Assembly (NCBI GenBank): GCA_031308135.1
Contig: JAHLJT010000631.1
Coordinates: 194,175,685 to 194,239,684, forward strand
DNA: 64,000 nucleotides
DNA from: Acheta domesticus
Lineage: Eukaryota > Arthropoda > Insecta > Orthoptera > Gryllidae
Reading direction: 5' to 3'
The notes beneath the pieces were generated by a model. It had not been told where the DNA came from. It saw only the letters and a program-made list of their open reading frames with translations, and made no database searches. Of the stretch, positions 34,266 to 44,985 are shown one piece after another. A program made the translations under genes and the position numbers. Numbering within the stretch: position 1 is the stretch's first letter; each line of letters starts with the position of its first letter.

Positions 34266-35052
34266 CCGCGCGCGATTGGGCGACGGATTCGGACGCCCGC
34301 GAGCGAAACGCGCGTGGGAGAATGGCCGCTCCGCCGGCACGAAAAACGCGCGTGTCAGAGGCGTGTAAATGAGCTTCCAAACTCGCTCTCGGTGTGTCAT
34401 TTTCATTGAGTGGTTCCCCGATCTCGGTGTCGCAAATTTGGTTCTTTCATTTTTTGCTTTTGCTCTCTTTTGGAATTCTGTCGTTACGAGGCATAATTAC
34501 TTCTTCCATTATACACTATTCTGTTCTTTGGGAGATTACGTTGTTAATAATGTATTTTTTGGTTCATCAGGTTCCCAACCGTGCCCGAATTGGCGACGGG
34601 TTCGGACGCTCGCGGGCAAAACGCGCGTGGGAGAATGACCGCGCCGCCGGCACAAAAAACGCGCGTGTTAGAGGCATGTAAATGGGCTTCCAAACTCGCC
34701 CGTGCTTCTCGATGAGTCATTTCCATTGAGCTATTCCCCGATCTCGGTGTCACAAATTTGTTTCTTTCATTTTTTGCTTTTGCTCTCTTTTGGAATTCTG
34801 TCGTTGTTACGAGGCATAATTCTTTATTTCATTATACACTATTCTGATCTTTGGGAGATTAGGTTGTTAATAAGGTATTCTATACTTTTTGGTTCGTCAG
34901 GTTCCCATCCGTGCGCGATTGGGCGACGGGTTCGGACGTGCGCGGGCGAAACGCGCGTGGGAGAACGGCCGCTCCGCCAGGACGAAAAACACGCAAGCGC
35001 GCCTCCGGCGTGTCAGAGACGTGTAAATGGCCTTCCAGACTCGACCGTGCTC
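34266..35052 (+). repeat. ~320-bp tandem repeat, about 2.4 copies
   Basis: The segment GATTGGGCGACGGATTCGGACG begins at 34274, recurs as GAATTGGCGACGGGTTCGGACG at 34587 and as GATTGGGCGACGGGTTCGGACG at 34917, giving periods of 313 and 330 bases. Each full unit has a CpG-rich half (AAACGCGCGTGGGAGAA) and an AT-rich half (TTTTTTGCTTTTGCTCTC). Related single copies lie at 26660-27110. Confidence 0.85.
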
Positions 35053-35470
35053 ACTGCAGTAACTCTGTCTGGGAGGTCATAGGTTCGAGTGCCGACGATT
35101 CCAGCATTTTAGACCCTAGCTCGTCAGCTAGGTCGTGTTCAGTTGCTGTCTGGAGGAGAATTCTAGAGAAAGACTGCTCTGATCGGTATCTTTCCATGGT
35201 TTCTCCGAACACCAGGCGAATGCTGTGGCAGTACCCTACCAAAGGATTCACGGACCGCGCGCGATCTTTCCTTCCTTTTCCGTGTCTTATCCACATTCAT
35301 TGCGTACACACACTTACACTAAAATGCACTACACTACCGTAAGCCGGGAGGCTGGTCGGGAGCTTACAGCTTGTCTCGCTGGCGGTTGTTCGCTGGCGGG
35401 AGATACCTGGTTGGGGAAACCCCGCTAGCCGACGGTAGGTGGGCGCCAGATCTCGCCGACCTGCAGGAGG
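35030..35470 (+). repeat. tRNA-derived SINE with body
   Basis: The head has a B box, ATAGGTTCGAGTGCC (about 35079), preceded by a degenerate A box region (CACTGCAGTAACTCTGTCTG). The body shares ordered segments with 7380-7770 (GACCGCGCGCGATCTTTCC, GGAGATACCTGGTTGGGG, CCCCGCTAGCC) and with 41735-42010. It starts at the end of the ~320-bp array. Confidence 0.6.
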
Positions 35471-35488
35471 GTGCCGAGAGGTGGTTTT

Positions 35489-35508
35489 TAGATTAGATTA
35501 GATTAGAT
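35489..35508. repeat. (GATTA)n short tract
   Basis: Four tandem ATTAG/GATTA units. Not the insect telomere unit TTAGG. Confidence 0.85.
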
Positions 35509-35602
35509 TTATTTAAACTGCAATTGGGCATAACCCGGTGGCAGCTAATTACAAAAACATAAATATACACAGCCTTTCTGTAATATAGAACTCTAAAACC
35601 AC

Positions 35603-35664
<62 letters not shown>
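35603..35664. repeat. (TAA)n microsatellite
   Basis: About 20 perfect units, directly next to a Helitron-like terminus at 35666. Confidence 0.95.
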
Positions 35665-35665
<1 letters not shown>

Positions 35666-35666
<1 letters not shown>

Positions 35667-36965
35667 CAGTGAGATCCCGTGCGATTAAATCGCACGGTTA
35701 GTCAAGTAACCAAACTGTTTTCTGCTTAAATTCTTTTTTTGTATTCCAGCATTATAAACGACCTAACCTCACTAAGATCACTAACCTCTCATATTTCAAG
35801 ATTTCTATTCAATGTAGAAAATCACGTTCACGTGCTTACACAACCTACACTAAATTGAAACAAACAAAAATGCTTGAGATTGCATTTCCCGCCACCGTCC
35901 GAGTGTAATTTTCTTCCGATAGATCGCGCGGCAATCAGATATTACAGATCCCGAATTACTACTTTTTTTAATATTTAGGTATTTTTAACGCCCTTTTTCA
36001 ATACGAATGTCACATGTGCAGGTGAAAAGAAACACCATTTTTCAATCCATTGCTTCTTTATACAGATCGGTTTCGTATGTCGCCCAATTTATTGAAAAGA
36101 CCAAACAACCCTTTGAGAAATAATATATAAGATGATTTACTCATGTTGTGCAACAAAGACGCTACGACTTTTAGAACCCATCTATATTAGAAGTCTAAAA
36201 ACTAATATTACTTCTCAAGGTAAATTTCAACGAACTAACAAATGATTAATGAAATATCAGGTGTACGGAAAATACTAAACAATTAAACTCACTGTCAACG
36301 TCGTTGTGATTGTTTTCTGAAAAGTTCGTCATAATTTGAAAACCCGCCCAAAACCGCACATGTTTTGATGCACTTCCGCCCATTGGGCGATATTCTGCGA
36401 AGTCAATTTTTGTTGCGTGAAAGAGACAAAACCGTATTCCAGCGCAAAAAGCGGAATTCCGTCCAATCTGACAACCCCGCGCCGAAAATGCGGTACCTCT
36501 GACAACGCAGTTCTGATACCTCGCAAACAAAAATAATAGCGACGCGCCCCGAGAAACACACTTGGCAACATCGACCAACTTTCGTAAACTCAAAATTTAG
36601 TAATTCTCCATTTAACTGTATCATTTATACGAACGTAATGAAATTATAATTCAAAACGATAAAATGTAATTTTAAACCCTAATTTTTTATTTTCTTTGAT
36701 AATAATTTCATTCTCATGAATCCAGTGCTACCACTGTAACTATTAATAGGTATTACGATTATTGAATTGATATACGTATTATAGCTATTTCTATTCAATT
36801 AATATACAATTAATTTTGGGGTGCGGTACGACACCGAAAATTCTATAAATCAAACACAGAGTATTTACCATCTAAGTAATTTCAACTAACAACTTACAGA
36901 ACATTAATCACACAAATAATTCAGCTTGCAGCAAAATAACATACACCTCACCTCTATTTCACCAA

Positions 36966-37019
<54 letters not shown>

Positions 37020-37349
37020 CATCATCAAATCAATATTATTAACCAACATCCCTATCAATAAATTTTATCTAGCAATTCAAAATAACAAAAGTTTACAAAC
37101 TTCCAGTCGTCCAATAATGATTAGTAACATCAAAACAAACAAACGAAATATATACACATTACATACATAACATTAAAATTTCAGAGATGACATTAAACAT
37201 CACAGCCATTACGATAAAATAAGTATTTGTTATTCATGTATGTGTGAAGATCTTGAAATGAAATACTTTTTCTTGGAAATTTTTCTACAGCTCTGCTAAC
37301 GTTTCTACAGTGCTACTTCCGTGCTAAATAATCGCACAGGTTCAGCTAG
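35666..37349. mobile_element. Region bounded by two Helitron-like 3' ends in opposite orientation
   Basis: At the left, on minus, the hairpin GTGCGATTTAATCGCAC (35695-35679) is followed by GGGATCTCA and CTGG with T beyond. At the right, on plus, GTGCTAAATAATCGCAC (37321-37337) is followed eight bases later by CTAG (37346-37349) and T. A hairpin about ten bases before CTRR at an A/T junction is the Helitron 3' end rule (family knowledge). The two ends are clearly related and point outward, so this is either one element with inverted hairpin ends (Helentron/HINE type) or two elements tail-out. The interior has no ORF, one GC-richer part (36290-36590) and an ATT microsatellite. Confidence 0.45.
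36965..37019. repeat. (ATT)n microsatellite
   Basis: About 18 units, followed by ATCATC. Confidence 0.95.
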
Positions 37350-37663
37350 TATATAAGAAAGTTCATGAAATACTTACAATTAGTAATAATCGTAATATCA
37401 TTGGTATTAACAATTGCAGATCAAGCAAGGACTCGCAAAGCAATACGTTCTTAAAGTTCGGCCATCTTGCACTACCACTTCCTGCCAATTTCCCAAGATG
37501 CGCATGACGCCGTCTGTCCGTGTCCATTCTAGCCGCGCATTTCAAACAACACAAATTTCATAGCTTTTTATTAAAAAAGGAAAGATACTATCTATTCAAT
37601 ATATAATTTCCTCCACTCCTAATTTTTTTCTATCAATTTCAACTATAGACGGTCTCTATTGGT

Positions 37664-37794
37664 ATTCTGAATTATAAAAAAGTTCCAAATAATTATAACA
37701 GTCATATAGTCTCCGAAACGTTGTCGTCAAGATAACAAATATATTTTGTTTATGACTGTCTATAATTATTTGGAACTTTTTTATAATTCAGAAT
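37664..37794. repeat. 43/44-bp near-perfect inverted repeat with GAAACGTT in the loop
   Basis: The arms 37664-37706 and 37751-37794 match throughout except for one single-base indel. The 44-base loop contains CTCCGAAACGTTGTCG (37711 onward), the 3' half of the hammerhead-like motif found complete at 17493 and 53083; the CTGANGA half is missing. Confidence 0.85.
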
Positions 37795-37899
37795 CCTAAT
37801 TTTTTTCTCTTTTTTTTGGTACCTCATTTGTTTAATACCGTTCACTGAGACGCGAATAGAAGGGACATCAAAATCAGCCTTTTTACAGAAATAATATAT

Positions 37900-37902
37900 A
37901 TG

Positions 37903-37935
<33 letters not shown>

Positions 37936-38256
37936 TAACAACAATAACAATAAGAAGAAGAAGAAGAAGAAGCAAATTATATACTAATTGTAGTAATAAT
38001 AATGGTAAAATAATGATAATAATATAAAAACTGACTGATTCATAAAACATTAAATTACATTAAGAAAGAAAACACACACACACACACACACTGCATTAGT
38101 ATCACACTGCACTTCACTGCACTTCACTTCACTAAGACCTGAAAACATTTCCTTCTTTATTTCTCTGCTATACACTGCACTACACCTCACTTCACAATAG
38201 AACACTTATGCATCGCTATATAACCCACTATTCTCCCTCATTTACTTAATAATACC
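37900..38256 (-). other. Probable 3' UTR and simple-repeat tail of the CR1/L2-like LINE
   Basis: Downstream of the LINE stop codon. It contains tandem AGTGCAGTG-type repeats (about 38100-38180 read on minus), a GT tract (38071-38091) and a compound TTC/TTA tail (37901-37973). A microsatellite-like 3' end is usual for CR1/L2-type elements. Confidence 0.5.
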
Positions 38257-41200
38257 CTAAATTAATTTCCTAAACTGTTGAACACTTTGAGGAAAGGGTT
38301 CAAAGGTTTTTGCAGGCAATCTATTCCATTCCGTAATCGTTCGATTTGTAATACAAAATTTTCCGATATCCGTTCTCTGCTGTCTTAAATTTATTTTGTG
38401 CCTGTGATCCACTCTACTGATGTTTGTAGGAATACATAGCCGCCGTTTAATTTCTTTCCAAGCTGGAAGACCACTATAAGCTTTATACAAGGCGCAGAGT
38501 CTTGCTACTGATCGCCTGTTTTTGAGTGAATCCCACCCTGCCGTTTTCTTGTCCCTGAAAGTAAATTTAGCTGCCCTATGCTGAATCCTTTCCAAGTGTT
38601 TACACTGCATAATCTTGTGCGGATCCCAACAAATTGTTCCATATTCCATTATTGGACGAACAAGAGATAAATAAGCAATTTCCCTCGTGTTTGCCGTACT
38701 CTTTTTTAGGATGCGCATTACAAAGTGAAGAGATCTCCAGGCTTTCCCTACAACAAAATCTACGTGTTTTTTCCAACTTAATTTACTATCGAAATGAATT
38801 TCTAGGTACTTGCACGAGGAAACTCTCGGAATAATGTCATTATTTAAACGGTAATGTGTTTCACTGTAATTATGACCCCTGCCAAAAGCGATGGATTTAC
38901 TTTTAGAGCTATTTATGGACATTCCGTTATTTTCCGCCCAGTAATGTAACGCATCAAGATCCTTTTGCAGTATTTCTTCATCTCTTTTCGAGTTAATACT
39001 ACGATATATTATGCAATCGTCTGCAAATAGCCGAACATTTGAGGTAAATTGCGCCGGCAGATCATTGACGAAAGCTAGAAATAGAAGGGGTCCAATGACA
39101 CTCCCCTGCGGTATTCCTGACGTAACGCTTGCCCCGGAAGATAACTCTTGTCCAATTCGGACTTTCTGTTTTCTATCTCGCAGAAACTCGCGAATCCACG
39201 CCACCACCCTAGGATCTATGCCTGAATTCATTAATTTCTGTACAAGCTGATCGTGTAGAACGACATCAAATGCTTTAGCAAAATCTATAACTACTGCATC
39301 TACTCTCCCGCCCGCGTCTATTTCATCTGCTAGATCCTGAAATAGCGTAACTACCTGACTTTCGCATGAATAACCACTCCTGAACCCGTGTTGCCCATTG
39401 TAGATCCATTTTTTAATTACCCATTCTTTCTTAATGTAACTCCCAACTAGATGCTCCATAAGCTTGCACACCACTGACGTAAGACTTACTGGCCTATAAT
39501 TGCATAATTTAGTTTTGTCACCACTTTTAAAAATTGGTACGACAAAGGCTAATTTCCAATCTTCCGGTACTTTTGAATTATTCAAAAACACGTGAAAAAT
39601 TCTAATTAGGTACGGTAATATTGCCTTTCCTGCTAGTTTAATTAAATCCGTAGAAATGTCGTCTGGACCCCTTGACTTACCATTTTTCATTGACTTTACT
39701 TTATTCCATAGAACGTTTACTTCAATATTAAACTGATTCGCAACCGAAGGCCCTTGAATAAATGGATGGTCCGTACTGTTTTTGAAAACCGAACTAAAAT
39801 ACTTATTAAACGCATCCGCTTTTGCCCGATTGTCAGTAATTAGCGTGTTTCCATTTTCGCGAATAACTGGGATATCCTCTTTATTTCCTTTCCTTCTACG
39901 AACATATTTATAAAAGCCTGTCCAGTTATTTCCCTTCCCACCTAGAATATTCTTTAAATATGCCTCCTGAGCAATTTTCTTTTCGCGCTCCAATTCTTTT
40001 GAATGATTTCGAAAAATATTCATATGCTCGCTACTACGCTTTCTGTTCTTAAATGCCTTTCTCGTTATCCTCTTCATTCTCCTAATTTTTGCATTGTAGT
40101 ATTCTGGATCCGGATTATTTTTTAGAATTTTGCACGGAACAAACTTTTGCAAAGCTTCGTATATAATATCTTTAAACACGCCCCATATTTCTTCCATACC
40201 GCCCTCTGTTCTTAGAAAGCGGTCATATTGTTCCCTAAAGAAGCCTTGAAGCCCGCTTACATTTGCTTTCTTGTATTGCCGTACTTTCGTTCCTATTGTA
40301 ATGCCTTTCCTTGAAATATTTCCGTCTAAGTCAAGAAGAACCGCTTTGTGGTCACTAATACCCTCAACAACTTCACAAGATATGAAAAGTTCTTTCGGCC
40401 TAATTAGGTAGACATCCAAAATCGCATCCTGTCGCGTCCCGGTCCGAACTACCTGGATAAAACCCCCTTCCCAGACCAGCCCGTTCACTAAATTTTGGAC
40501 TTTCCCTTCGCTAACGGTTCCCTCCCAGTTTACGCTCGGAATATTTAAGTCGCCTCCAATAACAATTGCATGGCCATTTTCGTTTCCCGTTCTCTGAATG
40601 ATGTTATCTAAAATGTCATATCCATCGCTCGGAGGCCTATAGCATGCAATAATTTCTAAAACAGTTCCTGACGTAATAATTTCTATTCCCATCATTTCAA
40701 ACTCTCTACTGACCCACTCTAATCTAATATTAATGTCCTCTTTGACGCAAATAAAGACTCCGCCCCCTCTACTATTTCTATCCCTCCTAAGGACCTTGCA
40801 ATGGGAATGAAAAATTTCAGAGGACCCGATTTCCTCAGTTAGCCACGACTCAGTCCCTATCACTATGTCGGGATCGCAGGCATCAACTAGATTCCAAAAC
40901 TCTATTTCTTTATTGATTATACTACGACAGTTCACCTGCAACAACCTAAGGAACCCCTTCCTCACCTGAAAGTGTTCTTGAAAGGGCGCGTCCCTCGAAG
41001 TCGCTGCTTCTGTCGTCACCGGCGCCGCCGTCGTCTCCGCCCTCGTCGTCTCCGTCGCCGTTGTCATCGTCGTCACCGCCGCCGCCGACGACGACACTGC
41101 AGTCGCCGCCGTCGCCGTCACAGTCGCCGTTGTCGTCGTCGTCGCCGTCACAGCCGCCGCCGTCGCCTTCGCCAGCTCAGTCACCGCCGCCGTGTCCGCC

Positions 41201-41271
41201 GCCTCCGTCGTCTCCGTCGTCTCTTCCGTCCCCGCCTTCTCCACCGTCACACACGTCTCCGCTGAAGCCAC
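38257..41271 (-). CDS. CR1/L2-type LINE ORF2: endonuclease plus reverse transcriptase
   Basis: Open for about 1004 codons. Residues 1-95 are Ala/Thr low complexity. An apurinic-type endonuclease follows at about 108-316: VNCRS (113), the metal-binding Glu in GTESWL (141), GGDLNIP (239), AILDVYL (283) and SDH (306-308). The RT is at about 520-800: NYRPVSL (591), IDFAKAFD with the first catalytic Asp at 663, IPQGSVIGPLL (720), and FADD with Asp 751-752. The C-terminal tail has HRAAKF and ITEWNRLP, typical of this group. The protein nicks DNA and copies its own RNA at the nick. No stop or frameshift is present, so it may be young. The listed start is a GTG codon; the frame is open back to a TAA at 41302-41304 and the first ATG is residue 69, so the true N-terminus is unknown and the copy may be 5'-truncated. 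No ORF1 is seen upstream. Confidence 0.85.
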   Translation of the reverse strand: MASAETCVTVEKAGTEETTETTEAADTAAVTELAKATAAAVTATTTTTATVTATAATAVSSSAAAVTTMTTATETTRAETTAAPVTTEAATSRDAPFQEHFQVRKGFLRLLQVNCRSIINKEIEFWNLVDACDPDIVIGTESWLTEEIGSSEIFHSHCKVLRRDRNSRGGGVFICVKEDINIRLEWVSREFEMMGIEIITSGTVLEIIACYRPPSDGYDILDNIIQRTGNENGHAIVIGGDLNIPSVNWEGTVSEGKVQNLVNGLVWEGGFIQVVRTGTRQDAILDVYLIRPKELFISCEVVEGISDHKAVLLDLDGNISRKGITIGTKVRQYKKANVSGLQGFFREQYDRFLRTEGGMEEIWGVFKDIIYEALQKFVPCKILKNNPDPEYYNAKIRRMKRITRKAFKNRKRSSEHMNIFRNHSKELEREKKIAQEAYLKNILGGKGNNWTGFYKYVRRRKGNKEDIPVIRENGNTLITDNRAKADAFNKYFSSVFKNSTDHPFIQGPSVANQFNIEVNVLWNKVKSMKNGKSRGPDDISTDLIKLAGKAILPYLIRIFHVFLNNSKVPEDWKLAFVVPIFKSGDKTKLCNYRPVSLTSVVCKLMEHLVGSYIKKEWVIKKWIYNGQHGFRSGYSCESQVVTLFQDLADEIDAGGRVDAVVIDFAKAFDVVLHDQLVQKLMNSGIDPRVVAWIREFLRDRKQKVRIGQELSSGASVTSGIPQGSVIGPLLFLAFVNDLPAQFTSNVRLFADDCIIYRSINSKRDEEILQKDLDALHYWAENNGMSINSSKSKSIAFGRGHNYSETHYRLNNDIIPRVSSCKYLEIHFDSKLSWKKHVDFVVGKAWRSLHFVMRILKKSTANTREIAYLSLVRPIMEYGTICWDPHKIMQCKHLERIQHRAAKFTFRDKKTAGWDSLKNRRSVARLCALYKAYSGLPAWKEIKRRLCIPTNISRVDHRHKINLRQQRTDIGKFCITNRTITEWNRLPAKTFEPFPQSVQQFRKLI

Positions 41272-41734
41272 CGTTACCGGAGTGATACCGGTTTGATCAA
41301 ATTATGTTGATAGTATGAAGGATGATTTTCCTCAGCGTCTTCCTACAACTACAAATACGAAGATATCGATTTTTCTCGCAATGAAATCTGTTCCTTAATG
41401 ACAAATTTTTAAATAAGATCCTGTACATTTTTTTGAAAACTTGATTACTTATCACATAATTCTGCGTGAAAGTACGGACGAGAAAGTACGTGCAGTTTTA
41501 GCCCCACTAGTTATAGCAGCGTTTTGTAGAATAGTTTAAATTAAAATATTGTTTCTCATTGTTTATGTTCTCTAATTGTCATTTGAAGTGATTGGAAACC
41601 CTCAAATAAATGTAAATAGAAAGAAAAAAATATTTATTAAAAATAATAATGCCACATATTCTGGTTGTAAAAAATACAACGGGTAAGTCATCGTGTTTCA
41701 AAAAAGTGTGCAAGTGCTCGAAGATTAGGCCGCG
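41272..41734 (-). repeat. Contains a DINE-like 3' end fragment (about 41460-41515)
   Basis: On the minus strand ACTAGTGGGGCTAAAACTGC and ACTTTCTCGTCCGTACTTTC match the ACTAGTGGTGCTATAG...ACTTTCTC end seen at 44986, 49962 and 63829. The rest is AT-rich without features. Confidence 0.4.
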
Positions 41735-42010
41735 CTCTGAAGAGGAAAACTAACGATTGGTTCCTCTGATTGGTATTTTTCCGTCATTTCTCCGATCAGA
41801 TGAATGCCGGAACATTATCCTCACCAAGGGGACATGGACCACGCGCGATTTTGCTTTTTCTTCTTCTTGCCGTAGTCTCTCCCCTTACTAACAGACATTT
41901 ACATACAGTAGAGTACATGCAGTAGTACTTGAGCAGAGCGACCGATTGGGAGCTAAACGCATATCTCGGGTGGACGCCACCCTCTTTGAAGAGATGGGTA
42001 CATTCGGAAG
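41735..42010 (+). repeat. SINE-family body fragment
   Basis: Shares with 7380-7770 and 35030-35470 the order TTCCTCTGATTGGTAT, GGACCACGCGCGATTTTGC, a TACA-rich stretch and GACCGATTGGGAGCTA. No tRNA head remains. Confidence 0.4.
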
Positions 42011-42489
42011 TCGGCTACTCGCAGTCGGCTTTTGTCCGCGTTCTTAGTGAACTAAGAACTCTAAACAAGTATGATCGGCAATCGTTTCGGTACACGTTAT
42101 GGAGCCTCGCTTACCGAACCGAGCCCGGTTAACGCTTATGTTTGCTACAGACAACGTGATTGGTGTTCCGGGCGTAATGTGACAATAGCCAGGTCGGCTT
42201 ATCTTTAAGCGTCGATGTGCAAAAGCTCTCTAGTAATGAAGGTGGAGGTGGAGACGGGTTGTGAGGAGCCGTAACTACAGTTGAGTTGACCAGAAGAATG
42301 GCCTTTGAGCGTTGACAGTAATGAAGAGTGGAGACCACCACGACGACGATGAATCGAGGACAAAAGTAGAGGATGACGATAATATTGCCGATAGTCTGCT
42401 GTGCTTATTTTGTAGGAAAGGATAGCATACTGGCATACGTTGAAGTTCATGTAGGTATAAAACGTAGGAATGTCAGATTTCGTACATAT

Positions 42490-42620
42490 CGATATTTTTA
42501 TAAATAATTTTTGTCACTTTTAAAATAATGTTTTTTATACTTTATATCAAAGTTAAGATTCACAGGTTCAGCAAAAATATCGTTCGACATTCCTTTGCTG
42601 TAGTTTACGTTACTTAGTTT
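42490..42620 (-). repeat. Dispersed repeat shared with 48865-48995
   Basis: On minus it contains AAACTACAGCAAAGGAATGTC and TTTGCTGAACCTGTGAATCTTA, against AAACTACAGCGAAAGAATGGC and CTTGCTGAACCTATGAATCTTA at 48888 on plus. About 95 bases align at roughly 80 percent by eye. It follows directly after the RT relic at 42665-43240. Confidence 0.55.
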
Positions 42621-42639
42621 TTGAGTTCAATTGTTCAGG

Positions 42640-43240
42640 GTTATCAAATCTTCATTAACTTTTTGTGCGAGTGAGAAGAGGTGAGACGGGTGTCCACTTA
42701 CGTGTATCTGAAGATCATCCGCATGCATTTGATGACTGTAATATTAAAGTGCATTACCTACGTCATTTACATAGATTAAGAAGGCCAGAGGCTCTAACAC
42801 AGTGCCTTGAGCAACTCCGCGGTGAAGTTTCAAGTCACTTGAGCTGCGGCTACCGGACACTACATTTTGGGTTCTGGAAGTTAAGTAATTAAGAATCCAT
42901 ATACGTGTGTGCTGGGCAAATCCCATGACTTTTAATTTTGCGAGCAAGATGTCATGATCTACTGAATCGAAAGCTTTGCAGAATTCCAGAAGAATCAAAA
43001 TAGTTATACTACTGTAATCTATTGCTGTTCTCGTGTCTTCAGTAACGTTTAGTAGCGCGGTTCCAGTACTCCTGCCGTACTCTGTAGGTCGCTTCCGGAC
43101 GACTTTTTTGAGTACTTTAGAGATAGTCGAGAGTATGTTAATTGGGCGGTATTCAGTAGATATTTTGGTTGATGCTATCTTGGGAATAGGATGCACAAGC
43201 GCAGTCTTCCGAGGTAAAGGATATTGTCCCTCTCATTAGT
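42640..43240 (-). pseudogene. LINE reverse-transcriptase relic
   Basis: On minus, PIPKIASTKISTEYRPINIL is the RT block before the palm. CKAFDSVDHDILLAKLKVMG is motif A, where the expected catalytic Asp reads Glu (LLEFCKAFD). VAQGTVLEPLAFLIYVNDV is the PQGxxLGPLLF block. After a stop at 42744-42746, MHADDLQIHVSG gives the catalytic Asp-Asp motif (about 42715), and VNEDLITLNN is the usual next helix. It belongs to the Jockey/CR1 side of LINE diversity but is not the same family as the intact ORF at 38257-41271. The metal-ligand change, the internal stop and truncation at both ends make it inactive. Confidence 0.65.
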
Positions 43241-43968
43241 AAGAAATTAATCGGTGATGATTGGGTAAGTCACATCTAAGCTATTTTTAGCAGTTTGGCA
43301 TTTGTATCATCGGAATCTGAAGCATTTGATTTGAAACTTTGAACGATTCAGTTCAGATCGGCCCAAACTGACTTGGCCGACATACTTTCACCCCTCCGTC
43401 ACTTCAGATCGGCCCTAACTGGCCCTGCCGACACTTCTCCACCCCACTAGTCCAGACCGACCCTTCTGATAGCAGCTTCGCGTCCTCATCCTGACCGCCG
43501 TGCACTTAGTGTCGCCAAATCGTCCGATGGCCTCTACCAATTCGCTCTTCCGGAGAACAGACCTCGCCGAGGCTGGGCTAGGTCAGATGCCTATGTAAGT
43601 AACACCCCAATACATTGCTGTTCGCCATGACTGTGGTCATCGCTGTTCTTATTGCTCCCTCTCATCCACCTTAGACCTTTAAGGGAATATGGAACGGCCT
43701 GGAAGTCACCTTCTACGCTCACAGACCTTCCACTCCCCTTCACGTGGTGCCAGACCCCTGCCCTCATGACATTAACCCGTCATTACTGGCGCATATTTTT
43801 GTTACGCGATTACTCGCGTGTTAGATTTTATCAAACAACTGTTTATGTTGTATTTCTTGTTTTATTAAGAAGCAAATTCTTGCTTTAATATTCCAAGATG
43901 TTTGTTGTTGAGTTCTATCACTTGAGTAGATGTAAAAATGTATAAAGATGACATCCAGGCCCATAATT
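43241..43968. other. No gene; short tandem duplication at 43354-43470
   Basis: The unit starting CAGATCGGCCCAAACTG recurs at 43354, 43405 and, diverged, 43453 (periods 51 and 48). Otherwise no supported feature. Confidence 0.5.
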
Positions 43969-44985
43969 ACTTTCTCCTTATACGATTACTTCGTAAGAAG
44001 AGAAAGTTATGTAATCGTGCGCCGGAAAACGAAGAATTTTCGCCAGAAAAACTCTTATAGCAGAGGTGTGGTAACGAAAAAGTGGATAAAACCTGTGACT
44101 AAATTTAGAAAACAAAATCCTCTATTTCGTGGTGTAGTCAAAATCCATGTTTTGTTGCTTTTTGATACTGCAAAATCGATTGACGGCAAAACGTCCGTCT
44201 GTCCGTCTGTGGTCGACGCTGGCACCTAAACCGTTCAGCCGATTTTCTTCAAAATTGATATTCCCCGATCGTTTTTACTCGTCTCAAGGCCTCTGGAATT
44301 TGAAACCGATATTTTAGTATTTGAGGGTACTTTACATGAAGCCCATTTTAAGATTTTCAAAGTTAAAAGAAGATGGCACAAAGTTTTTTGATTATATTTT
44401 GTTGTTGAATAGTGCAAAGAATGTTTAAGGCAATGATGTAGGTATCATTTTCGTTGATAATCCCAATTTTTCGAAAATTGCAAAAAACTATTTAAAAACT
44501 GCAAAATTGAAGATAGAGATTTTTACCTCAGACAAAGTCTGTTGTACAAAATTAGCACTTTAAATACGGTCATGTACCATTTTTGGAAAAACGGGTAGTT
44601 TTTAGGAAAATTGCGATTCAAATTTACAAAATAATTTTCTCAAAAACCGCTCCAATATTTTTCTTTAAATTTTCTTCACTTATGTAATGAGCGACGATAA
44701 AAATATGGTCTTACTCCTACTTCTCGGAAAAACTTGGTGTTTTGAAAATTGCAAAAAAAATTTGTAAACTACAAAATTGTAAATAACGATTTTTACCTCA
44801 GGCAAAGTCTCTTGTATATAACTAGTTCTTTAAAAATTGTTATGTAGAATTTTCTGAAAAAACGAGTCGTTTTGCGTAATCTTTGCCTCAAATTTACGAC
44901 AAAAAAATGTCAAACACCGCTCCAAATTTTTTCTTTAAATTTCCTGCACGTGTGTAATATGGGACGGTAAAAATATATAAATAGA
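43969..44985 (+). repeat. DINE/Helentron-like copy with palindromic end
   Basis: It begins with the palindrome 43969-44007 (ACTTTCTCCTTATACGA and TTCGTAAGAAGAGAAAGT). Next come TATGTAATCGTGCGCCGG, AAACTCTTATAGCAGAGGTG, CGTCCGTCTGTCCGTCTGTG (about 44188), AACCGTTCAGCCGATTTTC and GAGGGTACTTTACATGAAGC (about 44324). At least two internal units carry ACCGCTCCAAATTTTTTC (about 44650 and 44920). The same segments occur on the opposite strand at 4664-6275. No ORF. Confidence 0.6.

Noticed and set aside
35489..35508. Interstitial telomere repeat
   Set aside because: The unit is GATTA, not the insect TTAGG, and there are only four copies.
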